A stretch of DNA of 25,636 nt from Firm-04 sp964392175 (GTDB lineage: Bacteria > Bacillota > Clostridia > Oscillospirales > Ruminococcaceae): assembly GCA_964392175.1 (NCBI GenBank), contig CAYMOJ010000027.1:1-25636 (forward strand), written 5' to 3'. Position 1 is the first letter of the stretch, and each line of letters opens with the position of its first letter. Below the pieces are notes generated by a model that ran no database searches, had not been told where the DNA came from, and saw only the letters and a program-made list of their open reading frames with translations. This document shows positions 7,505 through 15,626 of this stretch, in pieces. The position numbers and the translations under genes are program-made.

Positions 7505-7542
7505 AAAAGCAGCTGTATCACGATGATACGGCTGCTTTTTTG
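7505..7542 (+). terminator. bidirectional terminator between the scaffoldin and MATE genes
   Basis: The long stem pairs AAAAGCAGC-TGTATCA with TGATAC-GGCTGCTTTT around CGA, with a T-run at 7536-7541. The opposite strand also ends in a T-rich tract. It sits between convergent genes and can serve both. Confidence 0.88.
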
Positions 7543-7549
7543 TATGTTG

Positions 7550-8953
7550 TTAGGCGGTAACGGTGCTGATTGGGCCATCGGTTTTGGGGAAATGTCGTCG
7601 CATGATAAGAAAACAGATTAAATGCACAACAAAGGTAATCATCCAGGAGATGGGGTAGGAGAGAAACAGCATAAAAACTGTGTGATATTTGGGAATGCGG
7701 AAGATGGTAAAAATCCACAGGATACGCAAACCGCAGGCACCCAGTAAAGAAACAATGGTGGGGGTAACAGCATAACCCATGCCGCGTATACTGCCAACAA
7801 TGCAATCCATCAGGCCGCAGGAGAAATACAGGCAGCAGACCAGCTGCATACGGATCAATCCGGCGGCAATTACATCGGGTCGCTGATCATAAATGTGCAG
7901 CAGCGGGGTGCCAAACAAATATGCAAGGTTGCCCAGAACCAATCCCGATATTGAAGCACAGGCACAGGTGATCCATGCAATGCGATTGATGCGGCTGTAT
8001 TTTTCTGCGCCGATATTCTTGCTCATAAAGGTGAGTGCCGTTTGTGAAAAGGCGTTCATGCAGACCCATATGAAGCTTTCGATGCTGGCAGCAGCTGCAC
8101 TGCCTGCCATGACGATGTCGCCAAACCCGTTGATGGAAGACTGAATGATTACATTGGAGAGTGAGAAGACGACACCCTGAAATCCTGCCGGTACGCCGAT
8201 TTGCAGCAGCTGCCATGCAATTTTACCATCGGGTAAGCATTTGCGAATGGAAAAGTGAAAACTACCTGTTTCCTTGCTCAGGCAACGGATGATGAGCATT
8301 GCAGAAATGCATTGGGAGATCACAGTAGCCAGTGCAACACCTGCAACATCCATGTGCAAAACGATCACGAAAAAGAGATTCAGTATGACATTGATGATGC
8401 CGGCAAATGCCAAGTAGTATAGCGGTCGTTTGGTATCGCCTTTGGCGCGCAGCAATGAGCAACCAAAATTGTAGATCATCATGGCGATCATGCCCAGAAA
8501 ATAAATGCGTAGATACAGCGTGGAAAGTTCAAGGGTTTCATCAGGAGTTTGCATCCAGCGCAGTAATTGTTTTGCCATAATGATGCCAAACAGTGTTAGA
8601 AAGCCACCGCTTATTACGCTTAAAAATAAGGAGGTATGGAGTGTTTTGTTGACTTTTTCAGGCTCGTGCGTACCCATAAAACGAGCAGCAAGCACATTCG
8701 CGCCGGTAGAAAGCCCCAAAAACAGGTTTGTCATCAGGTTGACCAGTGCCGTAGTTGAGCCAACCGCAGCCAGTGAATGTTCTCCAGCAAAGTTACCCAC
8801 CACAATGACATCGGCGGCATTGAACAGTAGTTGTAACACACTGGAAAGCATAAGCGGTAGCGTCAGTTTCAGCAAATTGGGTAGGATAGGCCCATTACAC
8901 ATATCAATGGTATCGGCACCGCGTGTTTGATTTTGCGCTTTCAAAGATATCAT
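7550..8953 (-). CDS. MATE-family multidrug/cation antiporter
   Basis: This 467-residue polytopic membrane protein of the MATE (NorM/DinF-like) family is expected to export drugs or metabolites in exchange for Na+ or H+. Near the N-terminus MCNGPILPNLLKLTLPLML and the following LLFNAADVIVVGNF are typical. The sequence reads as about 12 hydrophobic helices in two related halves. The ATG at 8953 is chosen because the promoter -10 at 8989-8984 puts transcription start near 8977, excluding longer upstream readings. Its ribosome site AAAGAAGG (8963-8956) is unusually close at 2 nt, so the TTG at 8944 (spacing 11) is a real alternative. The gene appears monocistronic. The substrate cannot be told from sequence. 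Confidence 0.9.
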   Translation of the reverse strand: MISLKAQNQTRGADTIDMCNGPILPNLLKLTLPLMLSSVLQLLFNAADVIVVGNFAGEHSLAAVGSTTALVNLMTNLFLGLSTGANVLAARFMGTHEPEKVNKTLHTSLFLSVISGGFLTLFGIIMAKQLLRWMQTPDETLELSTLYLRIYFLGMIAMMIYNFGCSLLRAKGDTKRPLYYLAFAGIINVILNLFFVIVLHMDVAGVALATVISQCISAMLIIRCLSKETGSFHFSIRKCLPDGKIAWQLLQIGVPAGFQGVVFSLSNVIIQSSINGFGDIVMAGSAAAASIESFIWVCMNAFSQTALTFMSKNIGAEKYSRINRIAWITCACASISGLVLGNLAYLFGTPLLHIYDQRPDVIAAGLIRMQLVCCLYFSCGLMDCIVGSIRGMGYAVTPTIVSLLGACGLRILWIFTIFRIPKYHTVFMLFLSYPISWMITFVVHLICFLIMRRHFPKTDGPISTVTA

Positions 8954-8983
8954 CGCCTTCTTTCGGTTTTTCACGCAACGGAT

Positions 8984-9012
8984 ATTATAGCATAGAATTA
9001 TGAATAATGTGT
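8984..9012 (-). promoter_or_regulatory. extended -10 promoter of the MATE gene
   Basis: On the minus strand TGC-TATAAT (-10 at 8989-8984) is a consensus extended -10. The -35 region at 9012-9007 (ACACAT) is poor, as is common for extended -10 promoters. Confidence 0.6.
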
Positions 9013-9082
9013 GACACATAAAGAGCAGGGCGCGGTTGCGATTGTGGTTGAAGGTTTTCTTTCGATGCAATGGATAGACAGT

Positions 9083-9124
9083 AAAAGCAGTGCATAAAGC
9101 AATTTTGCCCTTTGCACTGCTTTT
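9083..9124 (-). terminator. candidate terminator after the multi-PAS gene
   Basis: Twelve-bp perfect arms, AAAAGCAGTGCA (9083-9094) and TGCACTGCTTTT (9113-9124), enclose an 18-nt loop. The minus-strand T-tract is only four long, so this is a strong hairpin but a modest terminator. It lies 16 nt past the stop of the 1214-residue gene. Confidence 0.6.
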
Positions 9125-9139
9125 GATTCTGTTTGAGGT

Positions 9140-12100
9140 TTACACTTTGTTATCATTTTCCCGATGATGGGGAGGCAATTCGGAGAGAACAGCCAGCAAC
9201 TGTTTCAACTCGTCATGTTGCAGCGGCTTTTGCAGCATACCCGTAAGATAATTGGGCAGCGATGCTGTAGGCTGGTCAGTTACACCAAAAATTGGCATAG
9301 TGGCAATGCCCTCGCGTTTGATATCGCGAATGGCGGACAGGATCTCATCTGGGCTGACTTCATCAGTGAGCTGTAAATCGATCAACGCCATATCGTAGAA
9401 TTGTTCAGGAGAATCCGCAAGCATCTGCACTGCTTGTGCGCCACTCCAAGCCTTGTATATGCTTGCGTGCGCCATCTGAATGGCAATAGCCGCCTGTTCC
9501 AGAATGGATTCCTTTGCAGCAATCAGCAGCACGCGCTTACCGCTGCAACTTGGCAGATCACCCAAATGTTGCGGTACCGCAGCCTTTGCACTGGAAATTG
9601 TCCAGAGTTGGCGTGCCAGTGCCGTGCGGAAGATGGGCGAGGGGATGGAAAGTGCCTCTACCGTTTCAGCGTCAGCCTGTGCAGAAGGCGTTGCAGGGAC
9701 ATTTTTTCGGATAAGAAATGCGGTATCGGGGCTGACAGCGCGCAGCGTTTGCAAGGACGGCAGTTCGTGTTCGTTCAGCAATGATTGTGGCAGAATGAGC
9801 AGAGCAAAAGGATCAGACGCTGCAGCTTCGCGGAGCATGGCAACAGCTCTGTCAACAGTGGCAGGTGTTTCGATGCGCACACCGGTTTCTGCCAACATTT
9901 TACGCATTGCCTGTGCAGCAATTGTGACCGGCTCAATCAGCATGACACGTTTATTGAACAAGTGCAGATTCGGAAATACACAGGGTGGTTCCATGGCAAC
10001 CGAAAGCGGCAGGGAAAGAATCACAGCACCTGCGTGGTCGGTGAGTGGTTCATAGCGCAGTGAGCCTCCCATCATCGCAATGAGTTTTTTGTTGATGTGC
10101 ATATTGAGATTATCCTGACCTGTTTCAGCAAACATGGAGCATTCCAATGCATTCATGCCAGAGAGGGCGCGCAACGGTGTGCACAATGATTTTTGTACAT
10201 CCTGCGCGAAACTGTCACCATAACTGATGATTGAAAATGTGAAGCGTTCCAGATTAGCAGTACCGGTTGGAGCTTGCGTCAGGCTCAGGGTAATATCTGC
10301 GTCATTTGGCAATGTGCGGATCAGGTGCAAAAAGACGCTTTCCACCAGATGTGCCAACCGATTGCAATCGCAGTAAACGATTTCATTGACTACATCCTCG
10401 GTGTACATGGTCAGATTCAGGTGCTTGCCCATGAGGAATGGTGTTGCCTTGTCCCTGAGCATAGTAAACAACTCCGGCAAAGAAACAGGCTCTTTCATCA
10501 AAGGCAGCATATGGTTTTCCAGCAACAGCACATCACGCATATTTTCGATCAAGCCTTCAATCTGGTTGCAGGCATCATTGATACGATTGAACTCGTCTTC
10601 TTGTTCAGTGTTAAGGCACATATTACTGTGTATCTGTTCCAGTAAGCCATTCATACGGTTGAGTGCCAAGCGGGCATCGGCTGTAATATTGATGAGAAAA
10701 TGCGCTTTTCGCACACGGGATTGTTCAGCAAGGCGGATGGCACTTTGCAATTCCTGTTTTGCTTTTTCCAGCTCTTGCAAACGCTGTTCGCGCTCGCGGA
10801 CTTCCGCATCGATGTTTTGCAGATACAGCATCACGATGGGTGAGCCGTCATCACCGCGCATAAATCTGGCAACGATGCTGCACCAAAGATATTCGCCGTT
10901 GCCGCGCAAATCAAAGCGAAACTGTCGGCTGATCTTGGCAGTACGTTCCTTTGCGGCGCGTACGATGACATCGTATCCGAAGTAGCGTTCAAAATCGCTG
11001 CGATCATTGGGGTGTATGTGCCTCGCAGCATACGATTTTGCCATTTGGCTAAAGGATTTATGATGGGGCATCAGGACATAGTTGCCTTCTTGCAATTGAT
11101 AGTGGTAGAAGGCATCATCCTCTAAGTGAATTTCATCAATGCTCAGATATGAATCCTCCATGGAGACTCCGAATTTCTTGCGCAGCATTCGTTGTGCGCG
11201 TTCAGATTCCTCCGCTGCTAACTGATTGCGCACCTCCTGATCCACATCGGCAATGTAAATGATGGAGTGTAGACCATCATTTTCATCGTGGTACAGGTGC
11301 ATTTCTGCCCTGACCCATACCCATTCATCGTTTTGACGAAAACGATATGTATGTGAAACGACCTTCACCCCAGCCGCAGCAGCACTCATGGTATTTTCCG
11401 GGAGAAAATGTTCTGCCAGCCCTTTGATATCGGCGGGATGGCAGTGGGGGATGAAGCCTTTCTCAAACAGCTGAGAGAATGGACAGGTGAAGTAATGCTC
11501 TGCCTCGCCATTTACAATGCGGTAGCATTCGGAAACGCGCTTGGTGTAGTCGGAATCGATAAAGGCAAGGAAACGGTTGCGAATGAGCAAGTCAAATTTT
11601 CGCTTTAAGTCCTCCTGTTGATGCTGCGCTTCCAACTGGATTCGCTTGGTGCGATTGATATCCTGCACAGCGTAGATGGCTGCTGTGGGCATTTCGCCCT
11701 TTTTCCCGATCAACTGAATGACAGAGCGTGTCCATTTTGGCTCCGTGTCATTGCCACCTGAAGTGCTTGGTGTCAGTCGACGATATTCAAGATAGATGCG
11801 CTGGGAATCGACCTCCAGGGGCTTTTGATACTGTTTCAGATCAGAAAACGCACGAAGCATAGCCACATCATCGGGATGTACAAGGCTCAATAACATCTCC
11901 ACGATGGCAGAAAAGGGGTAGATCAGGTCATAAGAGAAGATATTTTCCAGAGTCTTATGCATCGAGCAGATGGTCGTAGCCTGCGTTTGCAGATCGACAT
12001 GAAACATCAGACGAAAGATATCGGAAATACCGGAAAGAATATGCGAGTTGCGCTGGGAGAGATTCTCAAGTGCACGCTGATAATTAGCAGAACGCTCCAT

Positions 12101-12784
12101 CGTTTTCTGTGAATCTGCATAGTAGCAACGTAATAGCAAAGTGTCACGATCAAGACGGATCATGACATAATTTGCCCATCGCCATTCGTCATCTACTTTG
12201 CAGCGCAGAGTCATTGATGGCGCATTACCGCCCTGTAAAAATCGTTTGCAGGCAGCCTCAGAGAGTGCCGTTGTAAAGGTCTGTGCATCATCGGGATGCA
12301 ATGCGTACTCCGCGTAGCCGTTGACAAACAGTGAAAAATCCGGAAAACGACTGATCGTATGCATCAAGGGGTCATTGCTTTGCAGGATGGTGGTTTGCAT
12401 GGTAGCAGCATCTATGCTGACCAATAAGAAATATGTTGCCTCTAGAATGTGTTGTGCTAAGGAAGTATCCGGCGTCAGCTCATCGCTGCAAATCAAGGTA
12501 ATGAGCATCGCATCCGTGTTTTCAAAGCATACGGGTGTATATCGTGCGGTGACATTGTCACCCAGAAAGGGGATTGTGCCGACTGGCAGCACCCATTCAC
12601 CATCGCACCGTGCATTGTGTGTATGCAGGTGTGCGGTCAAGTCGCTAGGCAATGTTGCATCTTCCGGCACAGCAGTCAATGCTGCCGCATTGCGATACAG
12701 GATTTCATCCGTCTCAAGATCAACTACAATGACTGCATCATAGAGTTGCTCCGCCGTATCTTTATGAAATTCAGGATAAACCAT
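9140..12784 (-). CDS. multi-PAS protein with degenerate hybrid histidine-kinase layout
   Basis: This 1214-residue protein has no signal peptide or membrane helix and should be cytoplasmic. An N-terminal PAS-like region (about 10-105) is followed by four PAS_3-like units, each marked by an HPxD motif (163, 303, 449 and 591). A coiled coil (about 661-690) leads to a HisKA/HATPase/receiver order, but the key residues are gone. Where kinases have SHEIRTP, residues 701-705 read TADAR, with A702 at the phospho-His. The N-box at 806-827 lacks its Asn, and no DxGxG or GxGLG box is visible. The first receiver (about 945-1060) lacks its Asp. The second (about 1083-1200) keeps D1136 and K1186 but has lost the N-terminal acidic pair. 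The frame is intact, so this looks like a pseudokinase sensor/scaffold rather than a decayed gene. GGGGGTG lies about 6 nt before the ATG. The partner is unknown. Confidence 0.82.
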   Translation of the reverse strand: MVYPEFHKDTAEQLYDAVIVVDLETDEILYRNAAALTAVPEDATLPSDLTAHLHTHNARCDGEWVLPVGTIPFLGDNVTARYTPVCFENTDAMLITLICSDELTPDTSLAQHILEATYFLLVSIDAATMQTTILQSNDPLMHTISRFPDFSLFVNGYAEYALHPDDAQTFTTALSEAACKRFLQGGNAPSMTLRCKVDDEWRWANYVMIRLDRDTLLLRCYYADSQKTMERSANYQRALENLSQRNSHILSGISDIFRLMFHVDLQTQATTICSMHKTLENIFSYDLIYPFSAIVEMLLSLVHPDDVAMLRAFSDLKQYQKPLEVDSQRIYLEYRRLTPSTSGGNDTEPKWTRSVIQLIGKKGEMPTAAIYAVQDINRTKRIQLEAQHQQEDLKRKFDLLIRNRFLAFIDSDYTKRVSECYRIVNGEAEHYFTCPFSQLFEKGFIPHCHPADIKGLAEHFLPENTMSAAAAGVKVVSHTYRFRQNDEWVWVRAEMHLYHDENDGLHSIIYIADVDQEVRNQLAAEESERAQRMLRKKFGVSMEDSYLSIDEIHLEDDAFYHYQLQEGNYVLMPHHKSFSQMAKSYAARHIHPNDRSDFERYFGYDVIVRAAKERTAKISRQFRFDLRGNGEYLWCSIVARFMRGDDGSPIVMLYLQNIDAEVREREQRLQELEKAKQELQSAIRLAEQSRVRKAHFLINITADARLALNRMNGLLEQIHSNMCLNTEQEDEFNRINDACNQIEGLIENMRDVLLLENHMLPLMKEPVSLPELFTMLRDKATPFLMGKHLNLTMYTEDVVNEIVYCDCNRLAHLVESVFLHLIRTLPNDADITLSLTQAPTGTANLERFTFSIISYGDSFAQDVQKSLCTPLRALSGMNALECSMFAETGQDNLNMHINKKLIAMMGGSLRYEPLTDHAGAVILSLPLSVAMEPPCVFPNLHLFNKRVMLIEPVTIAAQAMRKMLAETGVRIETPATVDRAVAMLREAAASDPFALLILPQSLLNEHELPSLQTLRAVSPDTAFLIRKNVPATPSAQADAETVEALSIPSPIFRTALARQLWTISSAKAAVPQHLGDLPSCSGKRVLLIAAKESILEQAAIAIQMAHASIYKAWSGAQAVQMLADSPEQFYDMALIDLQLTDEVSPDEILSAIRDIKREGIATMPIFGVTDQPTASLPNYLTGMLQKPLQHDELKQLLAVLSELPPHHRENDNKV

Positions 12785-12857
12785 ACATACACCCCCATTG
12801 TAATTTTCGTTGTGATTTTGTATTGTGATGTTATTGGCGGTTGACTTTATTCCCTAC

Positions 12858-12886
12858 ATTATAGCAAAATTCACAAGAAAAGTCAA
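12858..12886 (-). promoter_or_regulatory. sigma-A promoter of the multi-PAS gene
   Basis: Minus strand: -35 TTGACT (12886-12881), 17-nt spacer, -10 TATAAT (12863-12858) preceded by TGC. Predicted transcription start is near 12851, with a leader of about 67 nt before the ATG at 12784. Confidence 0.8.
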
Positions 12887-12935
12887 TTGCTTTTGCACAA
12901 AATTTCGGGATTTTCGCGCCAAAATTGTTGCATCA

Positions 12936-13610
12936 TCACGCAAAAGAGGGCGAATCGAACAAATCGCTATGCAGCATGAGCATTAACTCGTCTATGTTTC
13001 GCACGCAGTATACAGCACCGTGAGCATCCAGCTGTGCAAGCTCACGAAATCCCCATAGTACGCTGATACATGGTAATCCTGCATTTCTTGCGGTATCCAG
13101 GTCAACCTCCGAATCACCGACGTATACTGTATCCATAGCAGTTGCGCCAAACTGTTCCATGGCTGCAAAGAGATTATCGGGTGCAGGTTTGTTGCGATGG
13201 GTTTCATTGGCACCGATTGCTACTGCAATGGTATCGCCGAAGAAATGCCTGCAAAGCTGTTTGACATCGCCATCAGGCTTGTTAGATACCACACCAACAC
13301 GCCATCCAATATTATGAAGTTGACTCAACATGGATAAAACGCCTGGATAGGGTGCTGTATGATTGCAACTGTTTTCTCTGTAAATGCGGCGTGTTTCCGC
13401 AAGAATTTCGGCATAATGGGGATGTGTAACACCATCTGGCAGAGCGCGTTCTACCAGCTTTGCCAGTCCATCACCCACATAGCTGCGTACTTCTTCCAAT
13501 GTGCGTGGTGGCAGGTCGAACGCGTCTAGCGCAGCATTCAAGCTTTCTTGCAGATCTTGTAGGGTATCAAGTAAAGTACCGTCCAGATCAAATAAAATCG
13601 TATTTTTCAT
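12936..13610 (-). CDS. HAD-family phosphatase, phosphoglycolate phosphatase-like
   Basis: This 224-residue cytoplasmic haloacid dehalogenase-type hydrolase probably dephosphorylates a small metabolite. Motif I is FDLDGTLLD with nucleophile D8 and acid D10. Motif II is VSNKP, the motif III lysine lies in HRNKPAPDN, and motif IV is GDSEVDLDTA. The helical cap of the Gph/PGMB subfamily lies between motifs I and II. The ATG at 13610 is chosen because AGAAAGGAAG lies about 7 nt upstream and the protein then begins directly with motif I. The gene starts 66 nt after the radical SAM stop with no clear promoter or terminator between, so it may be co-transcribed. Substrate could be phosphoglycolate, pyrophosphate or a sugar phosphate; sequence alone does not say. 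Confidence 0.88.
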   Translation of the reverse strand: MKNTILFDLDGTLLDTLQDLQESLNAALDAFDLPPRTLEEVRSYVGDGLAKLVERALPDGVTHPHYAEILAETRRIYRENSCNHTAPYPGVLSMLSQLHNIGWRVGVVSNKPDGDVKQLCRHFFGDTIAVAIGANETHRNKPAPDNLFAAMEQFGATAMDTVYVGDSEVDLDTARNAGLPCISVLWGFRELAQLDAHGAVYCVRNIDELMLMLHSDLFDSPSFA

Positions 13611-13660
13611 CGTATGGCTTCCTTTCTTGCTAATAATCGTCAAAAAGTGTGTAAATACGC

Positions 13661-13676
13661 CGTTTCACATGGAACA
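13661..13676 (+). promoter_or_regulatory. imperfect dyad CGTTTCACATGGAACA between the radical SAM and HAD genes
   Basis: The 16-mer lies directly after the radical SAM stop codon. It resembles the ParB site TGTTTCACGTGAAACA with three differences, one in the central CG. It may be an operator or chance. Confidence 0.25.
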
Positions 13677-14579
13677 TCACACATCGAAAAAGCAACCCTG
13701 GTACCATCCGTTTGCGTGCATTCTGCAATGAATGGCGTGCAGTATCGCATCTCTGCGGATAATCCAGTCAGGGGCGATCAGCAGCTTGCGCAGGCAGTTT
13801 CCATGTAGTCTATGTATGACAATATCGGGTCGTAGATGGGTTAGTGTGTCCATTGCCCATTCCACATATTGCTGCATGGTAATGGGCTGAAACTGTCCCG
13901 CGGTGTACCAATCTGCAAGCGCGGTATGTTCCATGACAAACAGACTGTGGATTTTCACGCCGTCAATGGGGTGTCGGTTGAGAAAATCCACCGTGTGCAA
14001 AATATCCTCTCTTGTTTCGCCGGGCAGACCAATGATCATATGTACGATGACAGGAATTTGATACTTTCGTAGCAATGCAACTGCTTCTGTGAAGCAAGCG
14101 TTATCGTATCCGCGATTGAGGGAGGAAGCGGTCTGTTCGTTGGCAGTTTGTAATCCCAGTTCTACCCATACCGTGCAACGCTGTTGATACTCTACCAACA
14201 GCTGTACGATCTCTTCATTGATGCAGTCAGGGCGTGTGCCAATATCCAATATGCGGATACGGTCATCAAAAAGTGCTGCATCGTAGCGTGAACGTAGTAC
14301 ATTCACAGGCGCATAAGTGTTGGTATAATTTTGAAAATAGGCGATCCATTGTTCATCCGGTGCAGATTTTGCAAGACGTTGCTGTACTTGCCTGCGAATG
14401 CTCAGTGTAGGATCAAGTTGTTCACCGGCACCGCGCGCACCACAGAATGCACAGCCACCTACGCCACAGGTGCCATCACGGTTGGGGCAGGTAAAGCCGC
14501 CGTCTATGCAGATCTTCCGCATTTTGCGCCCATGTGTTTCTCGTAAATAATCACTGAGTGTGCGGTATGGCTTTTCCAT
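13677..14579 (-). CDS. radical SAM protein, YhcC-like (TIGR01212 type)
   Basis: This 300-residue protein has the radical SAM cluster motif as C31-x11-C43-x2-C46, within FTCPNRDGTCGVGGCAFC. This wide spacing is typical of the YhcC/Elp3-related family rather than CxxxCxxC enzymes. Further family signatures are IGTRPDCI, VELGLQT and MIIGLPGET. It should bind a [4Fe-4S] cluster and cleave S-adenosylmethionine, but the reaction for this family is not firmly known to me; tRNA-related chemistry is one inference from its Elp3 likeness. The ATG overlaps the stop of the upstream esterase as TAATG, which suggests translational coupling. A GGGAG lies about 12 nt upstream inside that gene. The HAD phosphatase follows. 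Confidence 0.88.
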   Translation of the reverse strand: MEKPYRTLSDYLRETHGRKMRKICIDGGFTCPNRDGTCGVGGCAFCGARGAGEQLDPTLSIRRQVQQRLAKSAPDEQWIAYFQNYTNTYAPVNVLRSRYDAALFDDRIRILDIGTRPDCINEEIVQLLVEYQQRCTVWVELGLQTANEQTASSLNRGYDNACFTEAVALLRKYQIPVIVHMIIGLPGETREDILHTVDFLNRHPIDGVKIHSLFVMEHTALADWYTAGQFQPITMQQYVEWAMDTLTHLRPDIVIHRLHGNCLRKLLIAPDWIIRRDAILHAIHCRMHANGWYQGCFFDV

Positions 14580-15430
14580 TATATGTCTGCTCCCTGAATG
14601 ATATCCTTGATCACAGCTGCAATGATCTCATGCCCTTTGGCAGTGGGATGCGGGTCAAGATATTGTACATTCTCGTTCCCCTTTGTGCCGATGATGGGCA
14701 TAGTATCTTCTGCATCAAATGCCGCGTAAATATCAGCTGCAACAAGCTTGGTATCATTCTGCTTTGTGACAAAGCCGGTGATGATATCGTTGCATTTTCC
14801 AATTTGCGCATCGGCATATTCTGCCAAAGAAATTTTCCGTTCACCCAAATCAATTTCCATATCGATATCGGCAAAGGGATTGTATATGGTCTGAAGGATG
14901 ATCTGCCCTTTTGTGTTGCAGTTACGGATATAGTTGTAGATATTTGGTAGTTCTGTCTCAAAATCGGCAAGTCCTGCTGTAATAGCGGATTCCATCGCGG
15001 TAAATGCCGTAACGAGCGTTGCCGTGTCCTGTGGGTTTTGCATCCATACACCGTAAAATTCCCCGAAGGGCTGTAACATATTGTTTGCGCCAATGCTGAT
15101 GACGATGGTATCGGCAGAGGGCAGACGAACCGCGCGACCGTTGTTGAGCCGTTCCATCAGCTGTGCAGCCGTATCACCGGATACCGCATAGTTGTAATCC
15201 CTCCATGTCATATTTTCTATTGAGAGTGCTTTGGTTATCAGCGTTGAATAACGCGTATTCTCAGCATTTTCCAATCCATAGCCTGCCGCAATGGAATCAC
15301 CCAGTGTGACAAGGATTTTCTGTTCGGAGATCGCCGCCGTTTGGCTTTGTTCGTGGCTATTTGTATCATTGCAGGCGCAGCAGGTGAGCATCAGTGCAGC
15401 TGCAGTCAGCATGCCTTTGCATCGTTTCAT
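14579..15430 (-). CDS. GDSL/SGNH-family esterase lipoprotein
   Basis: This 283-residue exported hydrolase has a basic start, a hydrophobic stretch and a Cys cluster LTCCAC (15-20) that suits lipid attachment, although which Cys is modified is unclear. Block I is LGDSIAAGYG with nucleophile S46. The oxyanion positions are G85 (AVSGDT) and N116/N117 (SIGANNM). Block V is DPHPTAKGH with H261 and D259. It should cleave an ester, such as acetyl groups on polysaccharide or a lipid, at the outer membrane face. The ATG at 15430 is chosen over upstream in-frame starts because AAAGGAG lies 8 nt away and the signal peptide begins there. It is the first gene of a leftward group with the radical SAM gene (1-nt overlap). 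Its promoter at 15466-15494 is back to back with that of the two-component genes. Confidence 0.88.
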   Translation of the reverse strand: MKRCKGMLTAAALMLTCCACNDTNSHEQSQTAAISEQKILVTLGDSIAAGYGLENAENTRYSTLITKALSIENMTWRDYNYAVSGDTAAQLMERLNNGRAVRLPSADTIVISIGANNMLQPFGEFYGVWMQNPQDTATLVTAFTAMESAITAGLADFETELPNIYNYIRNCNTKGQIILQTIYNPFADIDMEIDLGERKISLAEYADAQIGKCNDIITGFVTKQNDTKLVAADIYAAFDAEDTMPIIGTKGNENVQYLDPHPTAKGHEIIAAVIKDIIQGADI

Positions 15431-15465
15431 GATATATCTCCTTTGTGGTTTGGTCTTTATGATAT

Positions 15466-15494
15466 AGTATACCACGATTCAGCGTTTTCTGCAA
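15466..15494 (-). promoter_or_regulatory. promoter of the GDSL esterase group
   Basis: Minus strand: -35 TTGCAG (15494-15489), 17-nt spacer, -10 TATACT (15471-15466) preceded by TGG (extended -10). The -35 lies 10 nt from the -35 of the divergent promoter. Confidence 0.72.
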
Positions 15495-15504
15495 GAGCAA
15501 GGTA

Positions 15505-15533
15505 TTGCAAATCTTCCTTAAAAATGTTATAAT
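15505..15533 (+). promoter_or_regulatory. promoter of the two-component operon
   Basis: -35 TTGCAA (15505-15510), 17-nt spacer, consensus -10 TATAAT (15528-15533) with TGT just before it (extended -10). The leader to the ATG at 15627 is about 87 nt and contains short hairpins such as GCAA-GCT-TTGC (15581-15591). Confidence 0.78.
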
Positions 15534-15626
15534 ACAGTTGAGTGAACACCGCGCAGAGTAGATCGATCGTGAAGCTATAGGCAAGCTTTGCGAGGCACTG
15601 CCTGAGGTGCGGAAAGGATGGTTGCA

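Noticed and set aside
6715..7578. 287-codon minus-strand frame opposite the scaffoldin
   Set aside because: It overlaps the bidirectional terminator and the scaffoldin domains; composition fits a shadow frame.
8954..9070. N-terminal extension of the MATE protein
   Set aside because: The extended -10 promoter at 8989-8984 lies inside it, and the extra residues do not look like the family.
9480..10055. 191-codon plus-strand frame opposite the multi-PAS gene
   Set aside because: Antisense shadow of the multi-PAS gene with Ser/Ala/Arg bias; no family features or ribosome site.
9140..12784. Calling the multi-PAS protein an active hybrid histidine kinase
   Set aside because: The phospho-His position is Ala and no ATP-binding box is recognisable.
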